Positions 31,790-42,400 of a DNA stretch of 49,497 nt are shown piece after piece. The translations under genes and the position numbers were made by a program. The DNA comes from Verrucomicrobiota bacterium (GTDB lineage: Bacteria; Verrucomicrobiota; Verrucomicrobiia; Limisphaerales; Fontisphaeraceae). The stretch is taken from NCBI GenBank assembly GCA_037139415.1, contig JBAXGN010000033.1, forward strand, positions 1 through 49,497, read 5' to 3'. The stretch's first letter is position 1; the number at the start of each line of letters is the position of its first letter. Below the pieces are notes generated by a model. It did no database searches. It saw only the letters and a list, made by a program, of their open reading frames with translations, and had not been told where the DNA came from.

Positions 31790-34036
31790 TTATTTTTTGG
31801 CGGACAAATCAATCATGTCCAGTAGAATACGTTTGGTTTCCTCTAAGGTCACATCCACGCCATTCACCGGGCTGTCATCTTTGGCATCCTCATCCAAATC
31901 CTCTCCGGTTCCGTGCGTGGGATCTTTTGGTTTGGTCGGTTCGTTTTTCTTTTCATCCTTCTTCTTGGCGGAAACCGAAGGCGGCGCATTAGTCTTAACG
32001 GTCGCCGGAGGAAGACCGGGCTTATCCACATTCTTCAGGGTGAAATCATAGATTTTGTAACTGGGTTCTGGCCGCGTGCGCAGCTCTTTCTTGCGGGCTT
32101 CGCTGCGGGCTTCGCTTTCCTTTTTCTCCTTCAACCGCTGTTGCTCATTCAACGACACGCTTTTTTCCTTCTGATTCTTCTTAAAGATTGCGATCTCCTT
32201 TTGGAGCCATTGAAAATCCTTATCGGCAGCCACCCGCGCCTCCGATCGTTTTCGCAATTCATCAAGTTGGGGGGCGACGTAATTGACGGGGTCATATTTG
32301 GCGCTGGGAATCGTATCCCACTCCAGGGCGTTGGGTAACTGGCCTTCGCCCACTTCCGCATGGTTATTAATGGACGGCAACACAACGTCAGGAGTCACGC
32401 CTTTCAACTGGGTGGAAGAGCCATTGGCTCGGTAGAATTTCCGGATGGTGAACTTGAGCGCCCCAATATCATTGGTAAGCCGGACGAAACGATTCAGCCC
32501 CTCCACGATTTGCACCGTGCCCTTGCCGTGGGTGGAAATATCCCCAACCACCAGGGCACGCCCGTAATCCTGCATGGCTCCGGCCAGAATTTCGGAGGCG
32601 GAAGCGCTAAACCGGCTGGTGAGAATGATCAGCGGCCCATTGTAACTAATGCTTGGGTCAATGTCTTTATCCACGTTGATGGTGCCGTCTGGATCGCGCA
32701 CTTGGACAATTGGGCCATCTTTGATAAACAGGCCGGACATTTTGACCGCGTCATCCAGTGCGCCACCACCGTTCCGGCGCAAGTCCAGGATCACCCCTTC
32801 CACGTTTTCAGCAACCAGTTTAAGCAAAAGTTTATTTACGTCATCCGTGCAATCCTTGCGCCCCGCTTGCCGATTTCCCAAGTCGGCATAGAATGAGGGC
32901 AGATCAATGATCCCCAGACGATGCGCTGGCTTGCCGTTTTCCGCCGGCAATTCAATGAGCTTGGCTTTGGCTTCTGCCTCATCCATTTTGATTTTTTCCC
33001 GGATGATCGTGATTTCCTTGCGGTCGCCCTCGTTGGGGGCGTCGGCTGGGATCACGCGCAGGCGCACCTCGGTGCCTTCGGGGCCGCGGATCTGTTCGAC
33101 CACCTTGTTCAACTTCATGTCCACGACATCCACCCATTCATTGGTCCCCTGGGCCACCGCCACAATGCGGTCATTGGGTTTGAATTTTTTGCTGCGGTCC
33201 GCAGGACCGCCGGGCGTTAATTCCACAATCTTGCAGAAACCATCTTCTGAGCGCAGCAACGCGCCAATGCCGAACAGCGAAAGGCGCATACTGATGTTAA
33301 AGTTTTCCAAGGCGGGCTTGCCCATGTATTCGGAATGCGGATCGTAACAATGCGTAAGCGCCGTCATGTAGATTTGCAACACTTCATCGGTGTCCAGCTC
33401 TCTCAACATGCGCAACTGCCGGGCGTACCGGCGCACAATGTTTTTTACGATTACCTCCGGCTTTTCCTTGTTCAGCTTGTCCTGCAAAAATTCAAAACGG
33501 AGACGCTCCTTCCAGAGTGCTTTGGCCGCCGTGAGGTCTTTGGGACGTGGCACATCCCGACGGTTAAAAATATACCGCTCGTCCGTATCAAAGGTAAATT
33601 TCTCGGTGGCCACCAAGTTGGTGACATAGACGGCCTGCTGGTCGCTGCGCTCCATGAAGCGCGCGAAAATAATTTCGGCGGGCAGGGTATCCCCCAACCG
33701 GCGGGTGAGATCGCCCAAGGTGGCGCGATACTTCTCAAACTCCTCCAGATCTGATTGCAGGAAAAGCATGTGCGAGGGATCCAACGCATCAAGATATTTG
33801 TCGAGAAACTTGCCGGAATACTCCGCATCCAACGGATGTTTGGTGTAGTGAACTTTTTCCAGCAGACCCGCGATGACCCGGGCAATGGCGCGGTCTTCCG
33901 GTTTGGGAATCCGTGCGGCATAGGAGCCCCCACCGTTGGCAAGCACCGCCAAATCATCCGCTGCCCGCGCTGGGTGTGCCAGTGCGAGTAACAGTCCCAA
34001 TATAACACTCAACTTAATCAAAGCCTTCATTGCCAT
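31790..34036 (-). CDS. prc: Carboxy-terminal processing protease (Prc/Tsp family, S41)
   Basis: This 748-residue periplasmic serine protease resembles E. coli Prc/Tsp, which cleaves proteins from their C-terminus. A signal peptide is seen (MAMKALIKLSVILGLLLALAHPARA). An N-terminal helical domain precedes a PDZ domain around FGIGALLRSEDGFCKIVELTPGGPADRS. The protease core has LDLRRNGGG and the catalytic Ser in SRFSASASEILAGAMQDYGRA (about residue 478), with Lys in HGKGTVQ about 25 residues later. The C-terminal 150 residues match the helical tail domain of Prc but end in a very Lys/Glu/Asp-rich stretch (KKKDEKKNEPTKPKDPTHG). The start is ATG 34036. It is followed after 14 bases by ribE. Confidence 0.92.
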   Translation of the reverse strand: MAMKALIKLSVILGLLLALAHPARAADDLAVLANGGGSYAARIPKPEDRAIARVIAGLLEKVHYTKHPLDAEYSGKFLDKYLDALDPSHMLFLQSDLEEFEKYRATLGDLTRRLGDTLPAEIIFARFMERSDQQAVYVTNLVATEKFTFDTDERYIFNRRDVPRPKDLTAAKALWKERLRFEFLQDKLNKEKPEVIVKNIVRRYARQLRMLRELDTDEVLQIYMTALTHCYDPHSEYMGKPALENFNISMRLSLFGIGALLRSEDGFCKIVELTPGGPADRSKKFKPNDRIVAVAQGTNEWVDVVDMKLNKVVEQIRGPEGTEVRLRVIPADAPNEGDRKEITIIREKIKMDEAEAKAKLIELPAENGKPAHRLGIIDLPSFYADLGNRQAGRKDCTDDVNKLLLKLVAENVEGVILDLRRNGGGALDDAVKMSGLFIKDGPIVQVRDPDGTINVDKDIDPSISYNGPLIILTSRFSASASEILAGAMQDYGRALVVGDISTHGKGTVQIVEGLNRFVRLTNDIGALKFTIRKFYRANGSSTQLKGVTPDVVLPSINNHAEVGEGQLPNALEWDTIPSAKYDPVNYVAPQLDELRKRSEARVAADKDFQWLQKEIAIFKKNQKEKSVSLNEQQRLKEKKESEARSEARKKELRTRPEPSYKIYDFTLKNVDKPGLPPATVKTNAPPSVSAKKKDEKKNEPTKPKDPTHGTGEDLDEDAKDDSPVNGVDVTLEETKRILLDMIDLSAKK

Positions 34037-34243
34037 AATGTTTCAGACTCGCATGGTGCCGGAGTCAGTTCGGCAAAGCCTATCCCGGATAAACACCGTT
34101 TGTCCAGCAGGCAAAAACTGGAATCGGCGGAAAATAGTCCACCTCCGATCATTCCAATCGGCGAAGGATAGCATGTACCCGTGATAATGCGCAATGATTT
34201 GGCGAATTATTCCGGCTTGTCAGAAGCCTTGGGTGGTCTTTTA

Positions 34244-35476
34244 ATGGAGCGCATGAAGATTAGGCTTTATAGCTGGTTGTTGTTTATGGGTGTCCTCGTG
34301 CTCATGTTGAATGGCGCGCAGGCGCAAACCACCACCAACGTGGTCGCCAAAACCGTCACGCCATTCCCTGAGTCACCCACCATGGGAAACTCGTTTGGCT
34401 TCTGGCTGGAAAATGTCCAGTGTCTCCAAACTTCGTTTTTAAACATCCCCCTCTGGCAATACCTCGCCTCCATTATCTATATCGGCCTGACTATTCTAAT
34501 GGTGATGGCAGTGGATTATCTCTTCAAGACGATTGTCGAACGGCGTGCTTTGGAAGGGCAGAATGAAGTCCGGGACCGCATGATTCACTTGCTGCGCGGC
34601 CCGATCAAGATGGTTTGTTTTATCATTCTGTTGCATGTGGGGCTGAATGTCTTCAATTATCCCCATTGGGTGGACCACTATGTCAGCGTGGGTTTGAAAA
34701 TTGTCCTGGCTTGGTCCATCACGTACATGTTCACCCGAGCGGTAGATATGTTTGTCCTGTACTTGCGCAAGAAATACCAGGGGGACGGCGACGGTTTCGA
34801 CGCCCAATTATTTCCCACCTTTGGCAAGGCCCTGAAGTGGGCCATTGTGGTCGTTGCGGTCTTGATGACGCTGCAAAACCTGGATATTAATGTAACAAGC
34901 ATCCTGGCTTCGCTATCCATTGGCGGTCTGGCGTTTGGGCTGGCCGCGCAGGACACCATCGCCAATTTGTTTGGCGCTGTGTCCATCGCTCTCGATAAAC
35001 CGTTCAAGGTGGGGGATGTGGTCAAACTTCAGGATCTGGAAGGCGTAGTCGAGCGGATTGGCCTGCGCAGCACGCGGATTCGCAATTGGGAAGGTCATCT
35101 GGTCAGCGTGCCAAACAAGACGATGATGAATGCCATCATCACCAACATCACCCGCCGCCCGAACGTCCAAAAGATCGTTACCTACGCCCTGCCGTATCAA
35201 ACGCCCTTGCTCAAGCTTAAACAGGCGATGACCATCCTCGAAGACACCTATCGTCGCTGTAACATCGTCGAAGATATGAGCATCGGATTCACTGAGTTCT
35301 CTGACTCAGCTATCATCGTCAAGGTCATTTTGAACTGCAAGGAGACGGATGGCAAAACCTTTACCGCCGCGATACACGACACCAACCTGGCGATTAAACA
35401 AAAGTTCGACCAACAAATGATCGAACTGGCCTTCCCCACCCAGATGCACTTAGTGAAGCATATCGGGGGCGCTTAA
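34244..35476 (+). CDS. MscS-family mechanosensitive channel
   Basis: This protein of about 410 residues is a small-conductance mechanosensitive channel, a safety valve against osmotic shock in the inner membrane. A signal-like segment (MKIRLYSWLLFMGVLVLMLNGAQAQ) precedes an exported linker and three to four membrane helices. The pore helix and the start of the beta domain are ASLSIGGLAFGLAAQDTIANLFG and DKPFKVGDVV, the classical MscS core. VERIGLRSTRIRNWEGHLVSVPNKTMM continues the beta domain. The open frame starts at GTG 34181 with an ATG at 34187, but the internal ATGs at 34244 and 34253 give a clean signal peptide. Its stop overlaps that of the convergent zinc-ribbon gene by four bases. 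Confidence 0.88.
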   Translation: MERMKIRLYSWLLFMGVLVLMLNGAQAQTTTNVVAKTVTPFPESPTMGNSFGFWLENVQCLQTSFLNIPLWQYLASIIYIGLTILMVMAVDYLFKTIVERRALEGQNEVRDRMIHLLRGPIKMVCFIILLHVGLNVFNYPHWVDHYVSVGLKIVLAWSITYMFTRAVDMFVLYLRKKYQGDGDGFDAQLFPTFGKALKWAIVVVAVLMTLQNLDINVTSILASLSIGGLAFGLAAQDTIANLFGAVSIALDKPFKVGDVVKLQDLEGVVERIGLRSTRIRNWEGHLVSVPNKTMMNAIITNITRRPNVQKIVTYALPYQTPLLKLKQAMTILEDTYRRCNIVEDMSIGFTEFSDSAIIVKVILNCKETDGKTFTAAIHDTNLAIKQKFDQQMIELAFPTQMHLVKHIGGA

Positions 35477-35979
35477 TAATCGTACAATCCCCCATCGTGC
35501 GCATACGGCGCGCCCGGACCGCCCTTGGCGCTTTCATCGCCCATGAAATCTCCCAGCACATCGCCCATGTCCGCCTCAATCTTCTCCGGATCTTCCCCGG
35601 CAGCGAGGCGCTTGATGGCAATATCCATTTCCTTGGGCATGGAACCGGGCGGTAACATCTCCTTCATTTTGGCCATCATCTGTGCCATGTGTTTGGGGTT
35701 ATTCTCGTCCATGTGTTCCATGTCGCTTTCCATTTGACTGAGGGCGCGCTCGATTTTTGGATCATCAAAATCCGGCATGGGCGGCCCGCCTTCGGGACCG
35801 GCGGGGTTGGGAGCAGCGGGTTCCTTCACCCCTTTGGGCGAAGCGAACTGACTCATCTGCCGGGACATTTTCTTATTTCCGCATCGCGGGCACACCGGCA
35901 GGCGCTCCGGGTTGATCCGCTTCGAGAGGAAGCTGAAGACTACCCGGCACTTGGGACACGCAAATTCGTAAATCGGCAT
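35473..35979 (-). CDS. FmdB-type zinc-ribbon protein
   Basis: This 168-residue protein starts MPIYEFACPKCRVVFSF, the hallmark of the FmdB/CxxC regulatory family, with the zinc-ribbon cysteines in CPKC and CPRCGNKKM. Family members are putative regulators or small metal-binding proteins. The rest is Met/Asp/Glu-rich and helical (MESDMEHMDENNPKHMAQMM, KMKEMLPPGSMPKEMD), which is longer than the core family of about 60-110 residues. ATG 35979 is chosen, since the frame upstream to 36033 is not family-like. It is convergent with the MscS gene and overlaps it by four bases. Function unknown. Confidence 0.82.
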   Translation of the reverse strand: MPIYEFACPKCRVVFSFLSKRINPERLPVCPRCGNKKMSRQMSQFASPKGVKEPAAPNPAGPEGGPPMPDFDDPKIERALSQMESDMEHMDENNPKHMAQMMAKMKEMLPPGSMPKEMDIAIKRLAAGEDPEKIEADMGDVLGDFMGDESAKGGPGAPYAHDGGLYDY

Positions 35980-36111
35980 AGTTTGTTTCTCATTTCTCGT
36001 TTCGCAAGGCGAAGGATAAACGCGTCCGCGCAAAAGACAATCAAAAAACGTCCAACGAAAATGTCCGTTGTTTCGCCTTTCCTTTTCGGATGGCCGTATT
36101 AGGTTGTCCCC

Positions 36112-36927
36112 ATGAATCCATGGTTGGAAACGCTTGGTGTTACCTTGTTCGCGCTGACCGGAGTGTGGCTGGGACGCTGGTTTTCCCGGTTGCCTAAATG
36201 GTATTGGGCCGTGGGATATGGCCTGCCCTTATTTTGCCTGTTTTTGCTGTGGCTGCCGCAGCAAAACAATGCGTTGTTCTTTCTGCCCCCTTTCTCCTGG
36301 CTTACCGCTGGACGCCGGGAATTTGCGCTGGGCGGCTTCATTGCCACGTTGTTGTTGACTACTCCGCTTTCGCGGGTAACCCAGCCACGCCTGCGCGGCT
36401 TGGTCATCCTGTTCATGGCGTTGATTGTCATCACCTCTTCTGTACTGCCGTTCCTTGGGCCCGCCATCAATCGCAAGCATCTGGCCAGCCTGGAAACCGA
36501 TGTGAACCGCGACGGGGTCTGCCTGCAAAAAACGGATTACACGTGTGGTCCGGCAGCGGCGGTGACGGCACTGCGCCGACTCGGTCTGAAAGCGGAGGAA
36601 GGGACCATCGCCATCCTGGCGCACACCAGCTTTGCCATCGGCACCGCCCCCGATGTGCTGGCAGAAACCCTGAGTGCGCAGTATGGGGCGCAGGGAATCA
36701 CTGCGGATTATCGGTTCTTTAAGACCATCCAGGAGTTAAGAAATGCGGGTGAGGTCCTGGCGGTGATCAAATATGGCTTGTTTGTGGATCATTATGTTGC
36801 GGTATTGGAGGTAAATGATAACGAAATTGTATTGGGTGATCCCTTGGCCGGGAAGACCGCATTGTCATACGCCGCCTTCGACGAAAAATGGCGTCATTCC
36901 GGTGTGGTTATTCAGCGACGCAAGTAA
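36112..36927 (+). CDS. Membrane-anchored C39-like cysteine peptidase
   Basis: This 271-residue protein has about four hydrophobic helices in its first 115 residues, then a C39-like peptidase domain. The likely triad is Cys145 in KTDYTCGPAAAV, His227 in FVDHYVAVL and Asp243 in LGDPLAG. In C39 enzymes such as bacteriocin-processing transporters this fold cleaves double-glycine leaders, but here there is no ABC transporter domain. The fold is also used by stand-alone peptidases of unknown substrate. The domain should face the periplasm or the cytoplasm depending on helix count, which I cannot fix. It stands alone between two divergent or convergent neighbours, and no leader peptide gene was recognised near it. 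Confidence 0.78.
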   Translation: MNPWLETLGVTLFALTGVWLGRWFSRLPKWYWAVGYGLPLFCLFLLWLPQQNNALFFLPPFSWLTAGRREFALGGFIATLLLTTPLSRVTQPRLRGLVILFMALIVITSSVLPFLGPAINRKHLASLETDVNRDGVCLQKTDYTCGPAAAVTALRRLGLKAEEGTIAILAHTSFAIGTAPDVLAETLSAQYGAQGITADYRFFKTIQELRNAGEVLAVIKYGLFVDHYVAVLEVNDNEIVLGDPLAGKTALSYAAFDEKWRHSGVVIQRRK

Positions 36928-36986
36928 GCGCCAGCCCAATCCGGCAAACAGTTTTACTCTATTTTTCAGGACAGACCTTGGCTGAG

Positions 36987-39161
36987 TCAGGGGCGGGTGA
37001 ATTTCTGGACGCGGGTTTGGTAAAGGCGGTTTCCCATCTCACGGCAGGCGGCGATGGTTTCCCAATACGGTGTGTCACCAACGTCCACGAGGCCGGTCTG
37101 GTAATTCTCGCCGTCGAAACGGCCGGTGGTGGGCTGATCGTAGAATTGAAACCAATGGGTGCCGATGACCGCCGGGTTTTGCAGGGCGCTCCGCACATAC
37201 GTCATATAGGCGCGGGCGCGGTCCGTATGGTTGGCCACAAGCACCAGGCCGGCGGGATGCATCGGTGCGTCCATCGCGTCGAAGTGAAATTCGCCAATGA
37301 GAATCGGGCGATCCAACCCAGCGGGCAGACGCAAGTCCGTGACGGAGGTGGAATAGCTGTTGATGCTGACAATGTCGCAATATTGCGCGGCAACCCGCAT
37401 CACCATGGCGTTTCCCGAACCGGCGAAGCGGCAACCGAGATACAGGTGATTGGGCGCGGCAGCCTTGATGGCATCGCGGCAGCCGCGAAAGTATGCGTCG
37501 AGGTATTGCTCGCTGAACGCTTCGAGATCCTGGCGCACCGGCGGACGCTTTTTATCCGGCAGGGAGGTGGCAGCGAGGATCGCGTCCCAAGTTGGGAACG
37601 CCGTGCCCCAGGCGGCGTTAAGCGCGGGCAGATCCGCGTATTTCTTTTGCAACCCGGCGACCAGAGCTTGTTTGGCGAATTGCCCGGCGGGCGAGGCAAG
37701 CGCGGCCTCGGCCAGATAACAGGTATCGCCCCAGTGCAGCTCGTTATCCACGAAGAACCCCAGGCACCAAGGATCGTCGAGGGAAGCCTTCAATTCGGTG
37801 CTCAGGGTGCGATCCATCAACTGCCGCCAGCCGGGATCGAAGGGATCGGGCAGCTTGCCCCAGTTGCCGCCCGAACCTTGCAGGCGGAACTCGTCGCGGC
37901 CCAGCGGCGCGGAATACACAATGGCGGTGTATGGTGTTTTGCGCTGGGTGTAAATGAGCGGGTCGGAGGAATTGGCAATGGTGTTCAACCCCCAACTGGC
38001 CAGGCGGCGCTGCGCCTGCACCGCGTACTCCTGCGACCAGTTGGTCCCGTATTTGCGGCAGAGATTCGCTTCGAGAAAATCATAGACCGCGTGATTATCC
38101 CGGCCCAGATAGTAGCCGCGCGTGGATTGCGGCTGGGTGCCGTAGAAAACGCCCAGCGGGGAGTCCTTCGCGGGTAGGCGAAAGAAGGGTTCTCGATCCG
38201 GCAACGGCGTGCCGTGGTAAATGCCGCCGACCCGAACGCGGGTGCCCACGCGCACCACGCCATGGGACCAGAAGAGGCGACCCTCGGGGTCCACCATCCA
38301 CCACGCGCCTTGATATTTCTCAGCGCGGAAGAAGCCGGTGGCACTGAGTTGGGGACCGCCCGCCCAACCGCCGTAGCGATCCCAATCCACCGGCCGCGCA
38401 TGGACGGCGAGATCGGCGGTCTCGCGTTGCCGGCACTCGGCAAAGTCGGTTTCCGTATGGATTTTCCCCGGCCAATCGCGCGGCGCGAATTGCCCGAACT
38501 CATCAATGAAGGGAAATACGCGCGCCTCCGGCCAATCCCGGAACGGCGCGGGTGTGCCCCGGGCAATCACGAGGCCCACAGCGAAGCGATGGGCGGAGGT
38601 TGGATCGGGCGTGAAGATAGAAAGACGGGTGACATTGGCGCCGTTGACACTGCCCCGGCGAATAAAATCGCGCGGCTGCCCGACCATGGAGATAAACCTG
38701 CCCGCAAGCCGGTTCGTGTGCTTATCCCCCAGCGGCACCACCAGCCACACCGGCTCCGGACCGGGCGAAATCAGCGCCTCGAAGATCCCCTTGCGGTGTT
38801 GCACGGTCGGCAGGCTCTCCGTGGCCTCATCGTCCACCCGCAAGGTAAGCCGCAGGTTTTCCGAACCCAGATTGCGGACGGGCACCGCCACTTCGGCAAA
38901 CGCTTCCAAGTCCCGGGCATCCGGCGGCATCGGGATAGACACGCCAACGCGGCCTGACTCTTTCCGCGTCTGGACCACCAACCAGCCATCCTTGTCCGGC
39001 ATGGCCTCCGCGCCTTTGGTTAGAAGATTGGTGGCAGGCCAGGCCGACCAACTGACGACCGTGCGCTCCGGCATCACTTCCGGCGCAGCGGCTTGGATCA
39101 TCGCCGACGGGATAACCAACAAGGCAGCAGCCAGTAGGCCAAACGGGTAATACATCAGCAT
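36987..39161 (-). CDS. Secreted beta-agarase-like glycoside hydrolase (GH50-like)
   Basis: This secreted protein of about 724 residues resembles GH50-type beta-agarases and related clan GH-A enzymes. A signal peptide is seen (MLMYYPFGLLAAALLVIPSAMIQAAA), followed by a beta-rich N-terminal domain to residue about 230. The catalytic barrel holds GAWWMVDPEGRLFWSHGVVRVG, the acid/base Glu in FFVDNELHWGDT (about residue 474) and the nucleophile Glu in ILIGEFHFDAMD (about 624). ATG 39161 is used; the frame continues to a GTG at 39206 with no signal-like sequence. It is divergent from the giant repeat-protein gene. The polysaccharide substrate is not proven; agarose or another galactan is an inference from the family. 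Confidence 0.78.
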   Translation of the reverse strand: MLMYYPFGLLAAALLVIPSAMIQAAAPEVMPERTVVSWSAWPATNLLTKGAEAMPDKDGWLVVQTRKESGRVGVSIPMPPDARDLEAFAEVAVPVRNLGSENLRLTLRVDDEATESLPTVQHRKGIFEALISPGPEPVWLVVPLGDKHTNRLAGRFISMVGQPRDFIRRGSVNGANVTRLSIFTPDPTSAHRFAVGLVIARGTPAPFRDWPEARVFPFIDEFGQFAPRDWPGKIHTETDFAECRQRETADLAVHARPVDWDRYGGWAGGPQLSATGFFRAEKYQGAWWMVDPEGRLFWSHGVVRVGTRVRVGGIYHGTPLPDREPFFRLPAKDSPLGVFYGTQPQSTRGYYLGRDNHAVYDFLEANLCRKYGTNWSQEYAVQAQRRLASWGLNTIANSSDPLIYTQRKTPYTAIVYSAPLGRDEFRLQGSGGNWGKLPDPFDPGWRQLMDRTLSTELKASLDDPWCLGFFVDNELHWGDTCYLAEAALASPAGQFAKQALVAGLQKKYADLPALNAAWGTAFPTWDAILAATSLPDKKRPPVRQDLEAFSEQYLDAYFRGCRDAIKAAAPNHLYLGCRFAGSGNAMVMRVAAQYCDIVSINSYSTSVTDLRLPAGLDRPILIGEFHFDAMDAPMHPAGLVLVANHTDRARAYMTYVRSALQNPAVIGTHWFQFYDQPTTGRFDGENYQTGLVDVGDTPYWETIAACREMGNRLYQTRVQKFTRP

Positions 39162-39473
39162 AATTGTTATTCGTTTCGACACGGCAAACGATAACCGTGC
39201 CTGCACAAAAGCAAATCAAAAAAACATTTTTTAAACCAGCAACCGCCCGGGCATAGTTTTCACCGATGTACGCCGATAATTTGAAAATTGCGGGGAAGTC
39301 TCACCAGCACCAATTTGTCTACCTGATTGTTTTTGCTAGGTCCGGTTTTGCTCGTTTTTGTCACATATTTTTTCTTTTTTTTTGGCACGGACGTGCTATT
39401 GGTTGGCTCAGGCTAACACGCATTCGGGTACAAGGGTTGTTCCACATGCGGTTTGTCTGTTGGAATATCAAAT
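39162..39473. other. Divergent intergenic region with T-rich tract
   Basis: About 312 bases separate the divergent hydrolase and giant repeat-protein genes. No gene is seen. It includes an A/T run near 39215-39232 and a strongly T-rich stretch at about 39345-39392. Promoters for both directions are expected here, but no -35/-10 pair is convincing. A GG/GC pair near 39391-39404 looks like sigma-54 but has the wrong spacing. Confidence 0.4.
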
Positions 39474-42400
39474 ATGAAGACCTGTTTTAGTACTCGCTGG
39501 TTGGCGTGTCATGCCAAACGTGTTGCGTTGTTACTCACGCTGATTGGCTTGGGAGTCGCCCCGGCTCGTCTGACGGCAGCGACCGTCACTTGGACTGGGC
39601 AATTTGCCACCGGCAGCAACTGGAATAACGCGGCGAACTGGTCCCCTAGTGTGCCTGTCGCCGGGGATTTTCTCGTGCTGAGCAACGCTGTGCGCCAGAC
39701 CAACTGGAACGATTTCACGGCGGGCACCTCCTTTGGCGCACTGTCCTTCAGTAATTTCAACTTCGTCCTGTGGGGAAACTGGTTCTCCCTGACCAACGGC
39801 GTCACCAACTACGTGAGCGGGGGGAACAACCTTGTCAGCAACGCGATGGCGTTTGTTGCCCCCTCGGCAGCGGGGCTTCCCCAAGCCACCCAGACCGTGT
39901 GGAATGCCGTCGCCAGTGGTAGCGGCGCGCTCGTTTTCAAGGGTAATTTGACCAACAGTGCTCCCACGGGGGCGGCGGCCGGGACCAATGTGCTGGTGTT
40001 TGGCGGCACGGGTGATTTTGGGGTGAGCAACATTATCACGGGTGTGGCGGGGCTGATCAAGAGTGGCACGGGCAACCTCACGTTGGGGGCGGCTAATACG
40101 TACAGTGGTAATACGGCTGCTGGGGCAGTGGTGGATACATTCCTGTTGGGTGGGCGGACGATTGCCACAGTGGCCAATGTCATCCCCAGCGGTAGCAGCA
40201 AAGGCAACCTGAACATGACCAATGCGGTTTTTGATCTCAATGGAACCACCGTGCAAAACCTGAATGGTTTGAATGGTGACGGCACGGCGGTGGTGAACAA
40301 CTCTTCCCTGAATACCGCCTCGTTACTCGTGCTTTGCGCCCAGAACAGTAACTCGTTCTGGGGTGGCAACATCACGGACCCCAACTGGAGCACTGGCGGC
40401 CTCATCAACGTCAGCAATAGTAACGGCGGGGTCACCATGTTCACCAATGCCAACCTGTACCACGGTTACACCCGTGTGCAGGGCGGTACGCTGATTCTGA
40501 CCAACCAGGGCAGCATCACCAATAGTTCCTTCATTATCGTGGCCAATGGCAGAACCCTCCAGATCGAGAATAATACCACCGGCGGTTTCAATAGCAACCG
40601 CATTGGGGATAATGCCACCGTCATCCTTGATAATGGCACCATTAACTTTAACGGGGCGGGAAGTGCGAATGCGGTCTTTCAAGAATACATTGGCACGCTG
40701 GTGATTTCCAACCGGAATAGTACGATCAATCTCAACGACACTACGGCGAACCAGACCAACCTGCTTTTGGTTGGCAATGTCGTCCGTTTGGGCGGCGGCA
40801 CGCTGACCGTTGGCGGTACGGGCGTGGGGCAACCGAACCAAACCTATCAGGATCGCCTGGTGTTCACCAACCAGAGTAGCCTGACCAATTTCGGAAATAC
40901 GATTGGCATCATTCCTTGGATCATAAACGGCGATGATTATATGCGTTATAGTTCCCTGAGCAACACGCCGATGAGACTTTACGGCGATCAGGATTATTGG
41001 GTCAGCCAACCGGAGACGCAGTGGAATAACCTGACCAATGCCGTCCTGCTCCGTTACGGACAAACCCTGACGGCTGATCGCACGGTGGGTCTGCTGCAAC
41101 TTGCTTATTCGCCAGCCCAGGCTTCCGGGATGGCACCGCCGTTGAACCTCGGTAACCAGACGCTTCGCCTCGCCTCCGGGTACTTGAATATGTCCGGCAG
41201 GACCTACGGAGGGCTCTGGTTGATCACCAATGGCACGCTGACTGCGGGTTTGTCGTCTGGCGCGCCGGGGGAGCTGATCATTAGAACTGGCAATGGCAAC
41301 TTTACCCAGATGAACCAACTGGGTGCCAGCGCCCCGCTCAATTTGCTGGGTAATGAAATTGCTTCCACCATTGGGGACAACTCTGGTGGTGCGGTGCAAC
41401 TGAATAAGGTGGCGGGCAATCCACTGATTCTCTCCGGCAACAATACCTACACGGGCGGCACCACTGTATCGGGGGGCGACACCCTGATGATTGGCAACGG
41501 CGGCACTATCGGCAATGTCGGCTACGGGGATATTACCAACTACGGTACGGTCCAGTTTAATCGCTCCGACGATTACTCCTTCACGAACACCATGCGTGGT
41601 TATGGCCTCTATCATAAGTATAATACCAATAATATTACGTTCACCAGCGATAGTCCCTTCACTGGCCAGGCTCTCGGGTATGGCGGCACCATCACGTTGG
41701 GCGGGACGAGCGGTCGCTTCTCCGGCGTGAGCCAATACACGATGTACGGCGGCAGCGCGTTGGCGCTTTTCAACACCAGCGCGGCAAGCCACGCTGATCG
41801 TGTGCCTACCGGTACCACCGTGATGTTGAATGGCGGCACGCTTGCGTTTACCAATGACGCCTCGGCGGCCAACTATTCCGAATACATTTCCACTTTTTAC
41901 GTGGCCAACCAGGGCAGTTGCAAAGTGTTGTTGACACCCACCCAGCCAGGCTATAGTTCGATTTTGACGGGTGCCGGGCTGAGCCGGGGTAATAATGGCA
42001 CGGTGAATATCACCGGGCCGGGATTGGGGTTGGACCGGACCAATATGCTCTTCCTTGCCACAGCGCCAACGATGCAGAACGGCACTTGGAGTCCAGCGTA
42101 CGTTATTTCTGGAACAGAATTTGCCAAGTGGACCACCAACACCAGCTTGCAGGTTACTTCGGTCACCGCGATGGTCAGCAGTGATTATTCCATTAACCCT
42201 CTCGACAGCACGGCCAACTGGATGCCCACCACCAATGTCAAGTTGACGGATGGCAGTTGGCCGATTACCGGCTTGCGTTCGAACAATACCCTAAACCTCG
42301 CGCAAACGGCGGCCTCAGTGAATCTAAACCTTGGCAGCTTGTTGGTGGTGTCGAACGGCGGCATTTTGGCCAGCGGTGATTTCGATAGCACCATTGCGGG

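Noticed and set aside
39391-39404. Sigma-54 promoter upstream of the giant gene
   Set aside because: tggcac is followed by a GC pair one base too close compared with the -24/-12 spacing required.
40323-41792. Minus-strand frame of 489 codons within the giant repeat gene
   Set aside because: It is antisense to the clear repeat frame and has no family-like motif; the Thr/Asn/Gly codons of the true gene rarely give stops on this strand.
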